Shown here: piece by piece, positions 24,747-33,131 of the stretch
How positions within the stretch are numbered: position 1 is the first letter of the stretch
How the letters are laid out: each line of letters begins with the position of its first letter
IMG/VR virus record: IMGVR_UViG_3300044617_002446
Span: 1-64,000 of that record
Strand: one strand, 5' to 3'
Length of the DNA stretch: 64,000 nt
From: a virus
The notes under the pieces: model-generated
Databases searched by the model: none
Told to the model about the DNA's origin: nothing
The model's input: the letters and a program-made list of their open reading frames with translations, nothing else
Program-made: the position numbers and the translations under genes

Positions 24747-25778
24747 ATGAAAAAAGTTATTATAACCGGCGCTACTGGAATGGATGGCAGTTTAATGGCT
24801 GATTATTTATTAAATAACACAGATAATCTAGTTGTAGCCGGAATAAGAAGGCTAAGCAATACTAATCATAAAAACATAGACCATTTAAAATTAAACCCCA
24901 GGTTTAAACTAATTGATTTAGATGTAACTGATTCTAATAATGTAGAGCAAGTAATAAGGCTAGAGCAACCGGATTTTTTTATAAATTTTGCGGCAAACTC
25001 ATTTGTTGGCAATAGCTGGACAATGCCAGTCAACCATATGCAAACGAACTGCATGGCGGTTTTATATCAATTAGAGGCTATAAGAAAATTTGTTCCTAAT
25101 TGCAGATATTATAACGCAGGATCTTCCGAAGAATTTGGTGACGTTGTTGCTGTTCCACAAAATGAAAATCACCCACTAAGACCAAGAAGCCCATATGGGG
25201 CATCAAAAGCCGCAGCAAGAATGCTTGTTAAAGTATATAGAGATTCTTATAATTTATATGCTATACAGGGCTGGCTATTTAATCATGAAGGCGTTAGAAG
25301 AGGAATTGAATTTGTTACAAGAAAAATAACATCAAATATAGCAAGAATTAAAAAGGCTTTAGATACCGGTGTAAATTTTGAACCGGTTGAGCTTGGCAAT
25401 TTAGATGCAAAAAGAGATTGGTCGGATGCAGAAGATTTCGTTGAAGGTGTGTGGAAAATGCTGAATCAAGAAACACCAAAAGAATACGTGCTTTCTTCTA
25501 ACGAGACGCATACAATTAGAGAGTTTTTAGAACTATCTTTCAAAGAAGTTGATATACAAGGATACTGGGAAGGAAAAAATCTCGATGAAAAATTTATACA
25601 TGGCAAAACCGGACAGGTAGTTTTGCAAATAAATTCAAAATTTTACAGACCAGCCGAAGTAGATATTTTATTTGGAGACTCATCTTTAGCCAGAAAAGAA
25701 TTAAATTGGACACCTAAAATATCTTTTGAGCAACTTGTAAAAAAGATGGTTCAAAATGATTTAAATTTGTGTAATTGA
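24747..25778 (+). CDS. gmd: GDP-mannose 4,6-dehydratase
   Basis: This enzyme converts GDP-mannose to GDP-4-keto-6-deoxymannose. The 343-residue SDR has the nucleotide loop GATGMDG (8-14), NFAANSFVG, the catalytic Ser/Glu region NAGSSEEFG and the YxxxK in SPYGASKAAAR. GWLFNHEGVRRG and RDWSDAEDFVEG are hallmarks of GDP-mannose dehydratases as opposed to dTDP-glucose dehydratases. GDP-mannose must come from the host, since no mannose-activating gene is in the window. The neighbouring reductase and methyltransferases would complete a methylated GDP-6-deoxyhexose pathway. Confidence 0.9.
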   Translation: MKKVIITGATGMDGSLMADYLLNNTDNLVVAGIRRLSNTNHKNIDHLKLNPRFKLIDLDVTDSNNVEQVIRLEQPDFFINFAANSFVGNSWTMPVNHMQTNCMAVLYQLEAIRKFVPNCRYYNAGSSEEFGDVVAVPQNENHPLRPRSPYGASKAAARMLVKVYRDSYNLYAIQGWLFNHEGVRRGIEFVTRKITSNIARIKKALDTGVNFEPVELGNLDAKRDWSDAEDFVEGVWKMLNQETPKEYVLSSNETHTIREFLELSFKEVDIQGYWEGKNLDEKFIHGKTGQVVLQINSKFYRPAEVDILFGDSSLARKELNWTPKISFEQLVKKMVQNDLNLCN

Positions 25779-25782
25779 TAGT

Positions 25783-25974
25783 ATGCACCATGTTATGGAC
25801 GGTCAAGAAAAAATGGACACATGCGCCCATAGATCAGACGCAAAAGAGGTTTTTGTAGGGTGTCCATGCAGGGGACAGAAAAAAACTGTTTATGAATGTA
25901 TAGCCAGAAGCATACCAGAAATCCACTCTGCAATTTGCGCGGGCTGCCCTTTATATAAAAATAAAAATAGTTGA
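25783..25974 (+). CDS. small cysteine-rich protein
   Basis: The 63-residue protein has six cysteines (CAHRS, GCPCRGQKK, ECIAR, CAGCPLY), spaced as in small zinc-binding modules that often sit beside phage and bacterial glycosyltransferases. It could stabilise or regulate a transferase in this cluster; no activity is implied. Later in-frame ATGs make a shorter form possible. Its TGA stop is part of the -35 box (TTGACT) of the next promoter. Confidence 0.55.
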   Translation: MHHVMDGQEKMDTCAHRSDAKEVFVGCPCRGQKKTVYECIARSIPEIHSAICAGCPLYKNKNS

Positions 25975-26004
25975 CTTTTATTAAAAAAAAGAATATCCTA
26001 TAAT
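25971..26004 (+). promoter_or_regulatory. promoter elements with unusually wide spacing
   Basis: A perfect TTGACT (25971-25976) and a perfect TATAAT (25999-26004) occur in order but 22 bases apart, too far for a normal sigma-70 promoter. Either an activator or a bend compensates, or only the -10 box is used. The TTGACT contains the stop codon of the gene before. Confidence 0.4.
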
Positions 26005-26021
26005 CACTAAAAAAGTGATTA
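26001..26021 (+). promoter_or_regulatory. inverted repeat enclosing a GTG start codon
   Basis: TAATCACT and AGTGATTA are perfect 8-base arms around five A bases. The left arm overlaps the -10 box and the right arm contains the GTG start of the 141-residue gene. It could be an operator, or an RNA hairpin limiting translation of the recombination genes downstream. Confidence 0.5.
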
Positions 26022-26440
26022 GTGAAAATACATTTAAAAATACTTTTAGTATAAAAAAAGCAAAAGAGGCTTTTTCTCTTAAAAGGTTTAAATCAGATTT
26101 TATTTTAAACTGTTTAAAACTTCCCAAAAGCAGACAAAAAGAAATAAATTGGGCAAAAGAGATGAAAATCATGAACACTCTAACTCAAAGATGTTCAGAT
26201 CCAAAATTTTGGCTTCATTCGATTCCAGATTTTCAAATTCCGTCCCTGGCTTGGTTTCTTACAGACAACGGGAGAAAATTTTTAAATGAAAAACATAAAA
26301 GATTTTATTCAAAAATTCAAACAATTGAAAAAATAGATAAAAGCATTAGTATATTAAGCGACCAATCACAAGGTGAAGATATAATAAATTCAACTTCAAA
26401 AATTAAAACATTGAAAGATTTTTTAAATAAAAAACTATGA
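26015..26440 (+). CDS. hypothetical protein preceding the recombinase gene
   Basis: This 141-residue basic, helical protein matches no family I recognise. The N-terminal third is rich in Lys and Phe (FSIKKAKEAFSLKRFKSDFIL), followed by a short aromatic segment (DPKFWLHSIPDFQIPSLAWF) and a charged C-terminal helix. The start is GTG inside an inverted repeat; an ATG fifty codons in would remove much of the conserved-looking part. It overlaps the UvsX-like gene by 4 bases. A recombination mediator or loader role is conceivable from position only. Confidence 0.5.
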   Translation: MISENTFKNTFSIKKAKEAFSLKRFKSDFILNCLKLPKSRQKEINWAKEMKIMNTLTQRCSDPKFWLHSIPDFQIPSLAWFLTDNGRKFLNEKHKRFYSKIQTIEKIDKSISILSDQSQGEDIINSTSKIKTLKDFLNKKL

Positions 26441-27519
26441 ACAATAAAGACCTATTATCAAACTATCTAAAAAGCAACAAAGAAGATCACTTTAATTTTG
26501 CCGGAGAACAGGACTATATATTATCAACCGGAAGTTTAATTTTTGATGTAGAACTTGGTGGAGGGATTCACCCTTCAATTTTGCGCTTTAGCGGAGTTTC
26601 TGGAGGAGGAAAAACAAGCTGCGCTCTTTCAATGATGAAAAACTTCTTATCAGAATCAAAAAATAGAAAAGGTTTTTATATAAAAGCAGAAGGAAGGCTA
26701 TCTAAACAGATAATTGATCGTTCTGGTGTAAAATTCGTTGATGACGCAGAGGAGTGGGAGGATGGAACTTGCTTTGTATTTAAAAGTAATATATATGAAA
26801 CGGTTGCAAATCTGGTTGCCACATTAATTCAAAATAACGAGGCAAAAACAAATTATTTTTTTATTGTAGACAGCATGGATGCCCTTTTACCAAAAGGAGA
26901 TAAAGATAAAACTTTTGAAGAAGCCGTGAAAGTAAGTGGTGGCGCCGTTATCTCGTCTCATTTCTTAAGGAAGATGGCTCTGCCTTTTTCTGTCGGTGGA
27001 CATATTTGTGCTCTAATTTCCCAAGTAAGAAGCGAGGTTAAAGTTAACCAGTATGCCAAAACAGATCCACGTTTAACAAACGCATCTGGAGGCTCAGCTC
27101 TTTTGCATTATTCGGATTGGATTTTTGAATTTTCTCCAAGATATAAATCTGATTATATTACGGCAACCATCAATGGTAAAGAACAAAACATCGGGCATTG
27201 GGCTAAAATAACATTTAAAAAGTCTCCAAATGAAAAAGATGGAAAAGAAATAAAATATCCAATTAAACACAACCAGAATGACGGAAACTCTGTTTGGATA
27301 GAATATGAAATCGCAGATTTAATGCTTACATGGGAAATGGCTAAAAAAGCAGGAGCATGGATAAAAATAGACCAATCTTTAATTGAAGAATTAAAATCAA
27401 ATAAAATTTCATTTCCAGAATCTGTTCAAGGAATAGATAACTTAAGACTAGCATTAACAAACAATCCAGAAGCGTGTAATTTTCTTTTTAAGAAATTTAA
27501 AGATATATGCTTAACATAA
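26437..27519 (+). CDS. RecA/UvsX-like recombinase
   Basis: This ATP-dependent strand-exchange protein serves phage recombination and repair. The 360 residues carry Walker A GVSGGGKT (53-60), the catalytic Glu in KAEG at about 85, Walker B FFIVDS (141-146), and an L2-type region preceding SVGGHICALISQVRSE and NASGGSALLHYSDW. The N-terminal STGSLIFDVELGGGI matches the RecA/UvsX start of the core. The C-terminal region is phage-specific. It overlaps genes on both sides by at most a few bases and heads the replication block. Confidence 0.87.
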   Translation: MNNKDLLSNYLKSNKEDHFNFAGEQDYILSTGSLIFDVELGGGIHPSILRFSGVSGGGKTSCALSMMKNFLSESKNRKGFYIKAEGRLSKQIIDRSGVKFVDDAEEWEDGTCFVFKSNIYETVANLVATLIQNNEAKTNYFFIVDSMDALLPKGDKDKTFEEAVKVSGGAVISSHFLRKMALPFSVGGHICALISQVRSEVKVNQYAKTDPRLTNASGGSALLHYSDWIFEFSPRYKSDYITATINGKEQNIGHWAKITFKKSPNEKDGKEIKYPIKHNQNDGNSVWIEYEIADLMLTWEMAKKAGAWIKIDQSLIEELKSNKISFPESVQGIDNLRLALTNNPEACNFLFKKFKDICLT

Positions 27520-27522
27520 AAA

Positions 27523-27936
27523 ATGTTTATTTTAAATCTAAAAGGCAGACCTGTAAAAATAAATATTAATAAATCTAGAATAAAATGGGATAAAAAAGTC
27601 GGCAGCAATGCTCAATTCAAAACCAAGCAATTTTTTAAATCTTTTTGGGTTCAGGATCTTGTTTGTGAAGAATTTGTAATACCTCAATCAAGATTAAGAA
27701 TAGATCTAATAAATTTTACAAAAAAGATTATAGTTGAAACATCTGGTCAACAACATGAAAATTTTGTGGAATTTTTCCATGGAAATAGAGTCGGTTTTTT
27801 AAAATCAATAAAAAGAGACTATTCAAAAATTAAATGGTCAGAGATAAATGATTTTCTTTTTTTAGAAATTTATGATACTGAGACAGATTTGTTGAGTGAA
27901 GACTTTATACAAAAAAAATTCAATTTAAAACTATGA
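27523..27936 (+). CDS. predicted VSR/DUF559-like endonuclease
   Basis: The 137-residue protein has the compact restriction-endonuclease-like core of VSR/DUF559 proteins: an N-terminal basic region, EEFVIPQSRLRIDLI with the first Asp, then IIVETSGQQHENF with the Glu and the G-x-QH signature, followed by a helix with RDYSKIKW. This suggests a single-strand or nick-processing nuclease acting with the recombinase. The second catalytic position reads E-T-S rather than E-x-K, so activity is not certain. It lies 3 bases after the recombinase gene and overlaps the next gene by 4 bases. Confidence 0.6.
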   Translation: MFILNLKGRPVKININKSRIKWDKKVGSNAQFKTKQFFKSFWVQDLVCEEFVIPQSRLRIDLINFTKKIIVETSGQQHENFVEFFHGNRVGFLKSIKRDYSKIKWSEINDFLFLEIYDTETDLLSEDFIQKKFNLKL

Positions 27937-28235
27937 GTAAAGAAAAATATAATCAAAATTTTGAGCTACCTGAATCAATTTTATCTCAAATGGAAGAGAT
28001 GAGTGGTGGCGGATATATAATATTTATTTTAGATGCAGGAAACACGCCCTCAGTGTACGAAAGTTTTGATGGATACGGACAAGAAAGCCAGGTTAAAAAT
28101 TTTGCATTAGACTTTTTACAGGCGGAAAGAGAGGCTAGAAAAGAAATATTTAAAAGAGATATAATTGCGAATATGGAAAATCAAAACGACGACGACGAAG
28201 AAGAGGAGGAGGGCGATCAAGATAATACTGATTGA
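27933..28235 (+). CDS. small hypothetical protein with an acidic tail
   Basis: The 100-residue protein has a small folded part (GGYIIFILDAGNTPSVYESF, then a helix ALDFLQAEREARKEIFKRD) and a C-terminal run of Asp, Glu and Asn. The acidic tail could mimic DNA or contact the neighbouring helicase or recombinase; this is inference. Its TGA stop is part of the -35 box of the dnaB promoter. Confidence 0.55.
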   Translation: MSKEKYNQNFELPESILSQMEEMSGGGYIIFILDAGNTPSVYESFDGYGQESQVKNFALDFLQAEREARKEIFKRDIIANMENQNDDDEEEEEGDQDNTD

Positions 28236-28260
28236 CCTTTATCAAAAAAAGCGTTATTAG
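28232..28260 (+). promoter_or_regulatory. sigma-70-like promoter of the helicase operon
   Basis: TTGACC (28232-28237), 17 bases, then TATTAG (28255-28260); the ATG of the helicase follows 14 nt later. The -35 box contains the stop codon (TGA) of the upstream gene. This is one of the few non-coding gaps in the operon. Confidence 0.6.
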
Positions 28261-28274
28261 TTTGGTGAACCATA

Positions 28275-29783
28275 ATGATATTTTCAATTCCTGTAGAAAA
28301 ACACGTTGTTGCGGGCTGCTTAAAATACCCAAAACTTTTTTTTGAAATCGATGCATTTGTTTCAGAAAAAGATTTTTATCATGAAATTCATTCCGTTATT
28401 TATTCTGTAATAAAATCAAATATCTCTCAAAACGAGAGCGTGGACAACGTTCTTATCAGTGAAAAAATAAAAAATCTAGGAATAACATTCAAAAATCAGA
28501 TAAATATTTTTGACTACCTGCAAAGTCTCAGTCTCATAAATCTTTCCGAAAAGGCTTTTATAGAAGCGGCAAAAACACTAAAAACTCTTACTGTCAAAAG
28601 AGAAATATATCAAACCGCCGAAAAATTAAAAGAAAAAATGACGGCGAAAGAGGACATGACCGCAGATCAAATCATATCTGCCGCAGACGCCATTTATAAT
28701 GAAAAAATAAGTGCATACGATTTATTCGAAGAACCTACAAACATCTTTGAAGACGCCAAAGAACAAATAGAGCTAATAGGTAACACGCCCGTTGATGATT
28801 CGGGGTTCAGAACGCCGTTCAATGATTTCAATAGATTATACGGAGGATTAAGACCAAAAAACCTTTATGCGTTTGTTGCCAGACCAAAATCTGGAAAAAC
28901 GACCATGCTTTGCGATTTAAATTATAAAATCTGTAACGAAATAAACAAAGGCGAAATATCATGCCTATATTTGGATACAGAAATGGAAACACTTGATGTT
29001 CAAAAAAGACTCGTTGCTTCAATATCTGGAGTGCCATTTTGGTATATAGATACCGGCAATTGGAGAAAAGATAAAGAAATGACTCAAAAAGTCAGAGCTA
29101 CATGGTCTAAAATAAATAATTTTAAATTTTATCATTTAAAAGTAGGAAACAAGACTATCAGTGAGGTTCTTTCTATTGCCAGAAGATGGTATTATTCCAA
29201 AGTTGGTCGAGGGGAGAAAGCAATAATTACATACGATTATTTAAAAATGACAGGAGAAGGCGTATCCGAATCCTGGAAGGAATATCAAGTAATTGGCGAC
29301 AAAACAGATAAATTAAAAAAACTCGGCGAAGAATTGAATTGCGCCGTACTTACTTCCACACAAATGAATAGAAGTGGTGAAAGCCAAAATAGAAGGGCTG
29401 GTGGATTTGCAGATGACTCATCCGCCATCGCGCTTTCAGATAGGCTTCAATGGTTTGCCTCATATGTTGGTATTTTTAGAAGAAAAACTGTTGATGAAAT
29501 AGAAGAAGATGGAGAAGAGTGGGGCACGCATAAATTAATTACAACGGCAAGCAGATTCCAAGGAAAAGATGCAGCTGGTCACGTCGATCTAGTTGAACGA
29601 ATCGTTGATGGTGAAAGAAGATATGTTAATAATTACATTTCTTTTGATGTAAAAAATTTCAATGTTGAAGAAAAAGGAAGCCTAGATCAACTTATAAAAA
29701 GAAATGGATTAAGATTTCAAATTTTTGATAGAGATGGAAGGCTAGTTGACCAAGAAAATCAAAATGAAGACGGGCTTTTATAA
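28275..29783 (+). CDS. replicative DNA helicase, DnaB-like
   Basis: This hexameric 5'-3' helicase unwinds DNA at the phage fork. Residues 1-100 match the DnaB N-terminal domain (VEKHVVAGCLKYPKLF). The RecA-like C-terminal domain starts near 170 with a FNRLYGGLRPKNLYAFVARP lead-in to Walker A ARPKSGKTT (about 202-210), and Walker B is in a YLDTEME/IITYDYLKM arrangement. LTSTQMNRSG matches the sensor and DNA-binding H3 region. The length of 502 residues is normal. No intein is seen. It overlaps the primase gene by 20 bases. Confidence 0.9.
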   Translation: MIFSIPVEKHVVAGCLKYPKLFFEIDAFVSEKDFYHEIHSVIYSVIKSNISQNESVDNVLISEKIKNLGITFKNQINIFDYLQSLSLINLSEKAFIEAAKTLKTLTVKREIYQTAEKLKEKMTAKEDMTADQIISAADAIYNEKISAYDLFEEPTNIFEDAKEQIELIGNTPVDDSGFRTPFNDFNRLYGGLRPKNLYAFVARPKSGKTTMLCDLNYKICNEINKGEISCLYLDTEMETLDVQKRLVASISGVPFWYIDTGNWRKDKEMTQKVRATWSKINNFKFYHLKVGNKTISEVLSIARRWYYSKVGRGEKAIITYDYLKMTGEGVSESWKEYQVIGDKTDKLKKLGEELNCAVLTSTQMNRSGESQNRRAGGFADDSSAIALSDRLQWFASYVGIFRRKTVDEIEEDGEEWGTHKLITTASRFQGKDAAGHVDLVERIVDGERRYVNNYISFDVKNFNVEEKGSLDQLIKRNGLRFQIFDRDGRLVDQENQNEDGLL

Positions 29784-30696
29784 TCAAGACCAAATAAAAT
29801 ACGCTTTAGAAAATTTAGGTTACAAGCTTTTAGACAAAGGTAAAGAGTGGAGAGCCAAACCTATTTATAGAGACTCCGACAATGAAACCTCTCTTTCTAT
29901 AAAGAAAGATTCTGGGTTTTGGATAGATTTTGCCAGAAACTATTCTGGCAAACTAGAAGATTTGATAGAAAAAACTTTAAAAAAACCAAAAGGTTTCGGA
30001 GAAGCTTGGCTGAAAAAAGAGGGTTTTTTAAAAAACGAAAAGACAGAAAATGAAAAAAGAGAACAGCTACCTATTTTTTATGAAAAATTTTTCGATAAAT
30101 CCTTATTAGAAAAACTTTCCTTAAATTATACATATTGGATAAATAGAGGAATTTCAGAAAAAACATTGAAAGAGTTCGGTGGAGGGCTTTGCACTACTGG
30201 AAAAATGAATGGAAGGTATGTATTTCCAATTTTTGATGAGTCTAAAAACATTAGGGGCTTTGCTGGTAGATCAATTTATTTAAATAATGATATAAAGTGG
30301 AAATTAATAGGTCGTCGAAGCGAATGGAAATACCCTCTTTTTATAACAAAAGAATACATAGAATCAAAAAAAGAATGTATAATCATCGAAAGTATAGGGG
30401 ACGGTTTAAAGCTTTGGGAAGCAGGAGTAAAAAATTTTATAATTTCGTTTGGATTAAATAGCTTGGAACATTTATATTATCCATTGATATCTCTTGACCC
30501 TAATAAAATAATAATATCATTCAATGACGACTATAAAAATGGTAAATCAAACGGCGCAGGAAATTTAGCTGCCAAAAACTTTCAAAAAAATCTATTATCA
30601 TTTTTTAATAAAGACCAAGTTGTTATAAAATTTCCAACAAAAAATGATTTTGGCGAAATGACCACAGAAGAAATACTCGAATGGAAGAAACTATAA
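29764..30696 (+). CDS. DnaG-type primase with degenerate zinc finger
   Basis: This protein should make RNA primers for the DnaB fork. The N-terminal part (about 1-75) has the shape of a CHC2 zinc finger domain (EWRAKPIYRDSDNETSLS, FWIDFARNYSGKLEDLI), but the cysteines and histidine are missing, so it probably binds no zinc. A TOPRIM domain follows: IIIESIGDGLKLWEAG with the catalytic Glu, and IIISFNDD followed by NGAGNLAAKNFQ. The ATG at 29764 inside the helicase end is preferred to a TTG upstream. It is short (310 residues), with no helicase-binding domain visible. Confidence 0.78.
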   Translation: MKTGFYNQDQIKYALENLGYKLLDKGKEWRAKPIYRDSDNETSLSIKKDSGFWIDFARNYSGKLEDLIEKTLKKPKGFGEAWLKKEGFLKNEKTENEKREQLPIFYEKFFDKSLLEKLSLNYTYWINRGISEKTLKEFGGGLCTTGKMNGRYVFPIFDESKNIRGFAGRSIYLNNDIKWKLIGRRSEWKYPLFITKEYIESKKECIIIESIGDGLKLWEAGVKNFIISFGLNSLEHLYYPLISLDPNKIIISFNDDYKNGKSNGAGNLAAKNFQKNLLSFFNKDQVVIKFPTKNDFGEMTTEEILEWKKL

Positions 30697-31685
30697 AAAA
30701 AATAAACTACCTTAGTGCGTCAAAAATAAAAACTTTAAACAGTTGTACTTGGCAATATTATTGTGCTTATGAACTTGGAATTCCTCAAAAATCAAACAGC
30801 GGCGCAAGTCGCGGGACTATTGTTCATAATCTTTTTGAACTTATATCAAAACCAAAGCACCAGCATTATATAAATAAAATATGGGTATCTGGTTCTCCAG
30901 AAAAAGTGCCACAGATTAAAAAATTTCTTATAAATGAATTCAAAAAACAAAAAATATCACTAACTGAAGAAGTTAAACCAATTAAGTCAAAATATGGTAA
31001 AAAAAACAATTGGGACACCATATGCGACATGATTCTGACTACTTTAAAACATGAATTTATAGCAATAAATCATTCTAAAATAATAGATTCAGAATATGAA
31101 TTTAATATAGTAAATGAAAATCCAAAGTATGCTGTAAGAGGTTTTATTGACAGAGTAGAAATAGAAAACGAAAATACAATAAAAATATTAGACTATAAAA
31201 GTTCTTCCAAAAAGTTTTCCGGAGAAGATGAGGAGTCAAATATTCAGGCAATGATATATTCGCTTGTTGCTAGAAAAATATGGAAAAATTATAAAAACTA
31301 TACTGCTTCATTCTTTTTTATGAGATTCCCAGAAGATCCATATCAAAATAGTGAATTTTCAAAAAATGAACTAGATGGATTAGAACACTATTTAGAATAT
31401 ATTTCTGAAATATTGGAAAATTTCGACATTAAAAAAGCAAAATCATCAATGGCTGCATTTGACAATGCAAAATCATGGCTTTGCGGAAGAGGCAGCTGGG
31501 TTTGCCCGTATAAAAATGCTTTGACTTTTTTTAAAGTTTTTGAAAAAAATAACGATGAAAAAAAATATATATCTTCGCATTTTGAATTAAAGGATGCCGA
31601 AGAAAAAATTTCTAAAAATAAAAAAGAAGATGTCTGGGACATAGAAATGGTAGAATATACCGGTTGTCCGGCATTTAGTATTTGA
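30681..31685 (+). CDS. Cas4/RecB-like PD-(D/E)XK exonuclease with probable Fe-S cluster
   Basis: This 334-residue nuclease has the RecB/Cas4 layout: SASKIKTLNSCTWQYYC at the N-terminus, GTIVHNLFEL with the metal-binding His, RGFIDRVEI, the catalytic ILDYKSS and QAMIYSL. A cysteine pair near the start and a CGRGSWVC pair near residue 270 fit a four-Cys iron-sulfur cluster that pins the ends together, as in Cas4/AddB. No CRISPR array or other cas gene is in the window, so it most likely processes ends for UvsX-type recombination. It overlaps the primase gene by 16 bases, and its TGA stop lies in the next promoter. Confidence 0.78.
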   Translation: MEETIKKINYLSASKIKTLNSCTWQYYCAYELGIPQKSNSGASRGTIVHNLFELISKPKHQHYINKIWVSGSPEKVPQIKKFLINEFKKQKISLTEEVKPIKSKYGKKNNWDTICDMILTTLKHEFIAINHSKIIDSEYEFNIVNENPKYAVRGFIDRVEIENENTIKILDYKSSSKKFSGEDEESNIQAMIYSLVARKIWKNYKNYTASFFFMRFPEDPYQNSEFSKNELDGLEHYLEYISEILENFDIKKAKSSMAAFDNAKSWLCGRGSWVCPYKNALTFFKVFEKNNDEKKYISSHFELKDAEEKISKNKKEDVWDIEMVEYTGCPAFSI

Positions 31686-31710
31686 CTAAAAATTAAAAAA
31701 AACCTATACA
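31682..31710 (+). promoter_or_regulatory. sigma-70-like promoter of the DNA polymerase operon
   Basis: TTGACT (31682-31687), 17 bases, then TATACA (31705-31710). The ATG lies 10 nt further. The -35 box contains the TGA stop of the nuclease gene. A 6-base inverted repeat (ACCTAT, six bases, ATAGGT; 31702-31719) straddles the -10 box. Confidence 0.65.
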
Positions 31711-31720
31711 TTAATAGGTG

Positions 31721-32476
31721 ATGATTATTCCATTTTTTAAATCACATTACTCTTTAAATAAGAGTATTTTGACCTTATCTGAATCTCACGATGGAGATTT
31801 GGGACCAAAATCAATTTTAAAATTAATAAAAGAAAATAATATTAAAAACGCTTTTCTTGTAGATGAGAACATGAGCGGTTTTCCAGAAATGTATTACAAT
31901 TCTCAAGAACTAGCAGTTGATATTAATTTTGGACTTAGACTAACAGTATGCCAAAATATTAAAGAAAAAAACGAAGCTTCTATAAAAAGTGAATCAAAGG
32001 TAATAATTTTTATAAAAAATGCAAAAGGCTATGAGTGTCTTAGCTCTATATTTTCAATTGCCGCAAAAGATGGATTTTATTATTTGCCAAGAATTGACCT
32101 TCAAACTTTAAGACAGAACTGGTGTGATGATTTGATTTTAGGAATACCATTTTACGATAGTTTTTTATTTAAAAATCATTTTAATATGTCTTCATGTGTA
32201 CCTGAAGCATTTTGGACAAAACCAGTGTTTTTCTGGGAAAACAACAATTTGCCGTTCGATTTATTTTATAAACAAATACTTTCTGAATATTTATCGGATA
32301 ATTTTCCCGATGCTGAATTTTTGCAAGCACAATCTATTTATTATAACGATAGGGATGATTTTTTAGCTTATTTGGCTATGCGATGCATTGGCAAAAAAAG
32401 CGAACTCCAAAAACCCAAACTCGATCACTTAAGCAGTTGCGATTTCTGCCTTGAGTCTTTTCTAGAAAAAATTTAA
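31721..32476 (+). CDS. separate PHP-like domain of a C-family DNA polymerase
   Basis: These 251 residues match the N-terminal PHP region of DnaE/PolC-type polymerases: FKSHYSLNKS where active proteins have HxHTxYS, NAFLVDENMSGFPEMYYNSQ in place of TDH, INFGLRLTV, and the typical IIFIKNAKGYECLSSIFSIAA followed by a leucine-rich ILGIPF strand. Most metal-binding His and Asp residues are changed, so any phosphoesterase activity is probably lost, as in E. coli DnaE. The polymerase domain is a separate gene 655 bases downstream, beyond an exonuclease gene. A GTG three bases upstream is an alternative start. Confidence 0.72.
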   Translation: MIIPFFKSHYSLNKSILTLSESHDGDLGPKSILKLIKENNIKNAFLVDENMSGFPEMYYNSQELAVDINFGLRLTVCQNIKEKNEASIKSESKVIIFIKNAKGYECLSSIFSIAAKDGFYYLPRIDLQTLRQNWCDDLILGIPFYDSFLFKNHFNMSSCVPEAFWTKPVFFWENNNLPFDLFYKQILSEYLSDNFPDAEFLQAQSIYYNDRDDFLAYLAMRCIGKKSELQKPKLDHLSSCDFCLESFLEKI

Positions 32477-32477
32477 T

Positions 32478-33128
32478 ATGGAAGAAAATTTAATTAGATT
32501 TAACAAGAGTATCAAAATTCTTTTTATTGATTTTGAAACGGCTAACCTATGCCTTTCTTCTAAATTTAATCTTCCGTGGCAAATGGCTCTTCTTAAAACA
32601 AAAGGTGGAATTCCAGAAGACGAAGGTGAAAGTATTTTAATAAATTGGGGCGATGAATTTAAATTTTCAAAAGGCGCACTTGAAATGGCGCACTCTTATT
32701 GCAAGAACAAAATGCAATCAGAAGGACTTAAACCAATCGAAGCATTTCAAAAACTTTCAGATGCACTATCAGAAACAGATGCGATAGCCGGGCATAATAT
32801 TTTAGGCTTCGATATTTATATGATAAAAGGAATGTATGAAAAACTAGGTAGAAAATTTCCAAATATTATCCAAAAGAAAAAAATATTCGATACATTTGCT
32901 TTAGCCAAAGGTTATTTTAATAATATACCAATTCAAAAAAACGAAAATATAATTTCATATCAATATAAAATGATTAATAATATCATCAAAGGTTCAAAAA
33001 CATCTCTTTCAAAAGTTGCAGAAAGCTTCAATATCGAGTATGATCAAGGAATGCTACATGATGCTCTTTATGATCTAAATTTAAATTTAAAAGTTTGGAA
33101 TAAACTAAAATACCAAATTGATTTTTAA
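32478..33128 (+). CDS. DnaQ-like 3'-5' proofreading exonuclease
   Basis: This 216-residue DEDDh exonuclease has motif I LFIDFETANL (about 15-24) with Asp and Glu, motif II AGHNILGFDIYM with Asp, and motif III LHDALYDLN with the His and final Asp. An insertion (NENIISYQYKMINNIIKG) lies before the last motif. It should proofread for the C-family polymerase encoded 3 bases downstream. It starts 1 base after the PHP gene, so all three are co-translated. In PolC the exonuclease is inserted within the PHP domain; here the same modules are neighbouring genes. Confidence 0.87.
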   Translation: MEENLIRFNKSIKILFIDFETANLCLSSKFNLPWQMALLKTKGGIPEDEGESILINWGDEFKFSKGALEMAHSYCKNKMQSEGLKPIEAFQKLSDALSETDAIAGHNILGFDIYMIKGMYEKLGRKFPNIIQKKKIFDTFALAKGYFNNIPIQKNENIISYQYKMINNIIKGSKTSLSKVAESFNIEYDQGMLHDALYDLNLNLKVWNKLKYQIDF

Positions 33129-33131
33129 AAA

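Noticed and set aside
30681-31685. Cas4 as part of a CRISPR system
   Set aside because: No repeats, spacers or other cas genes occur in the window; a phage recombination nuclease fits the neighbours better.
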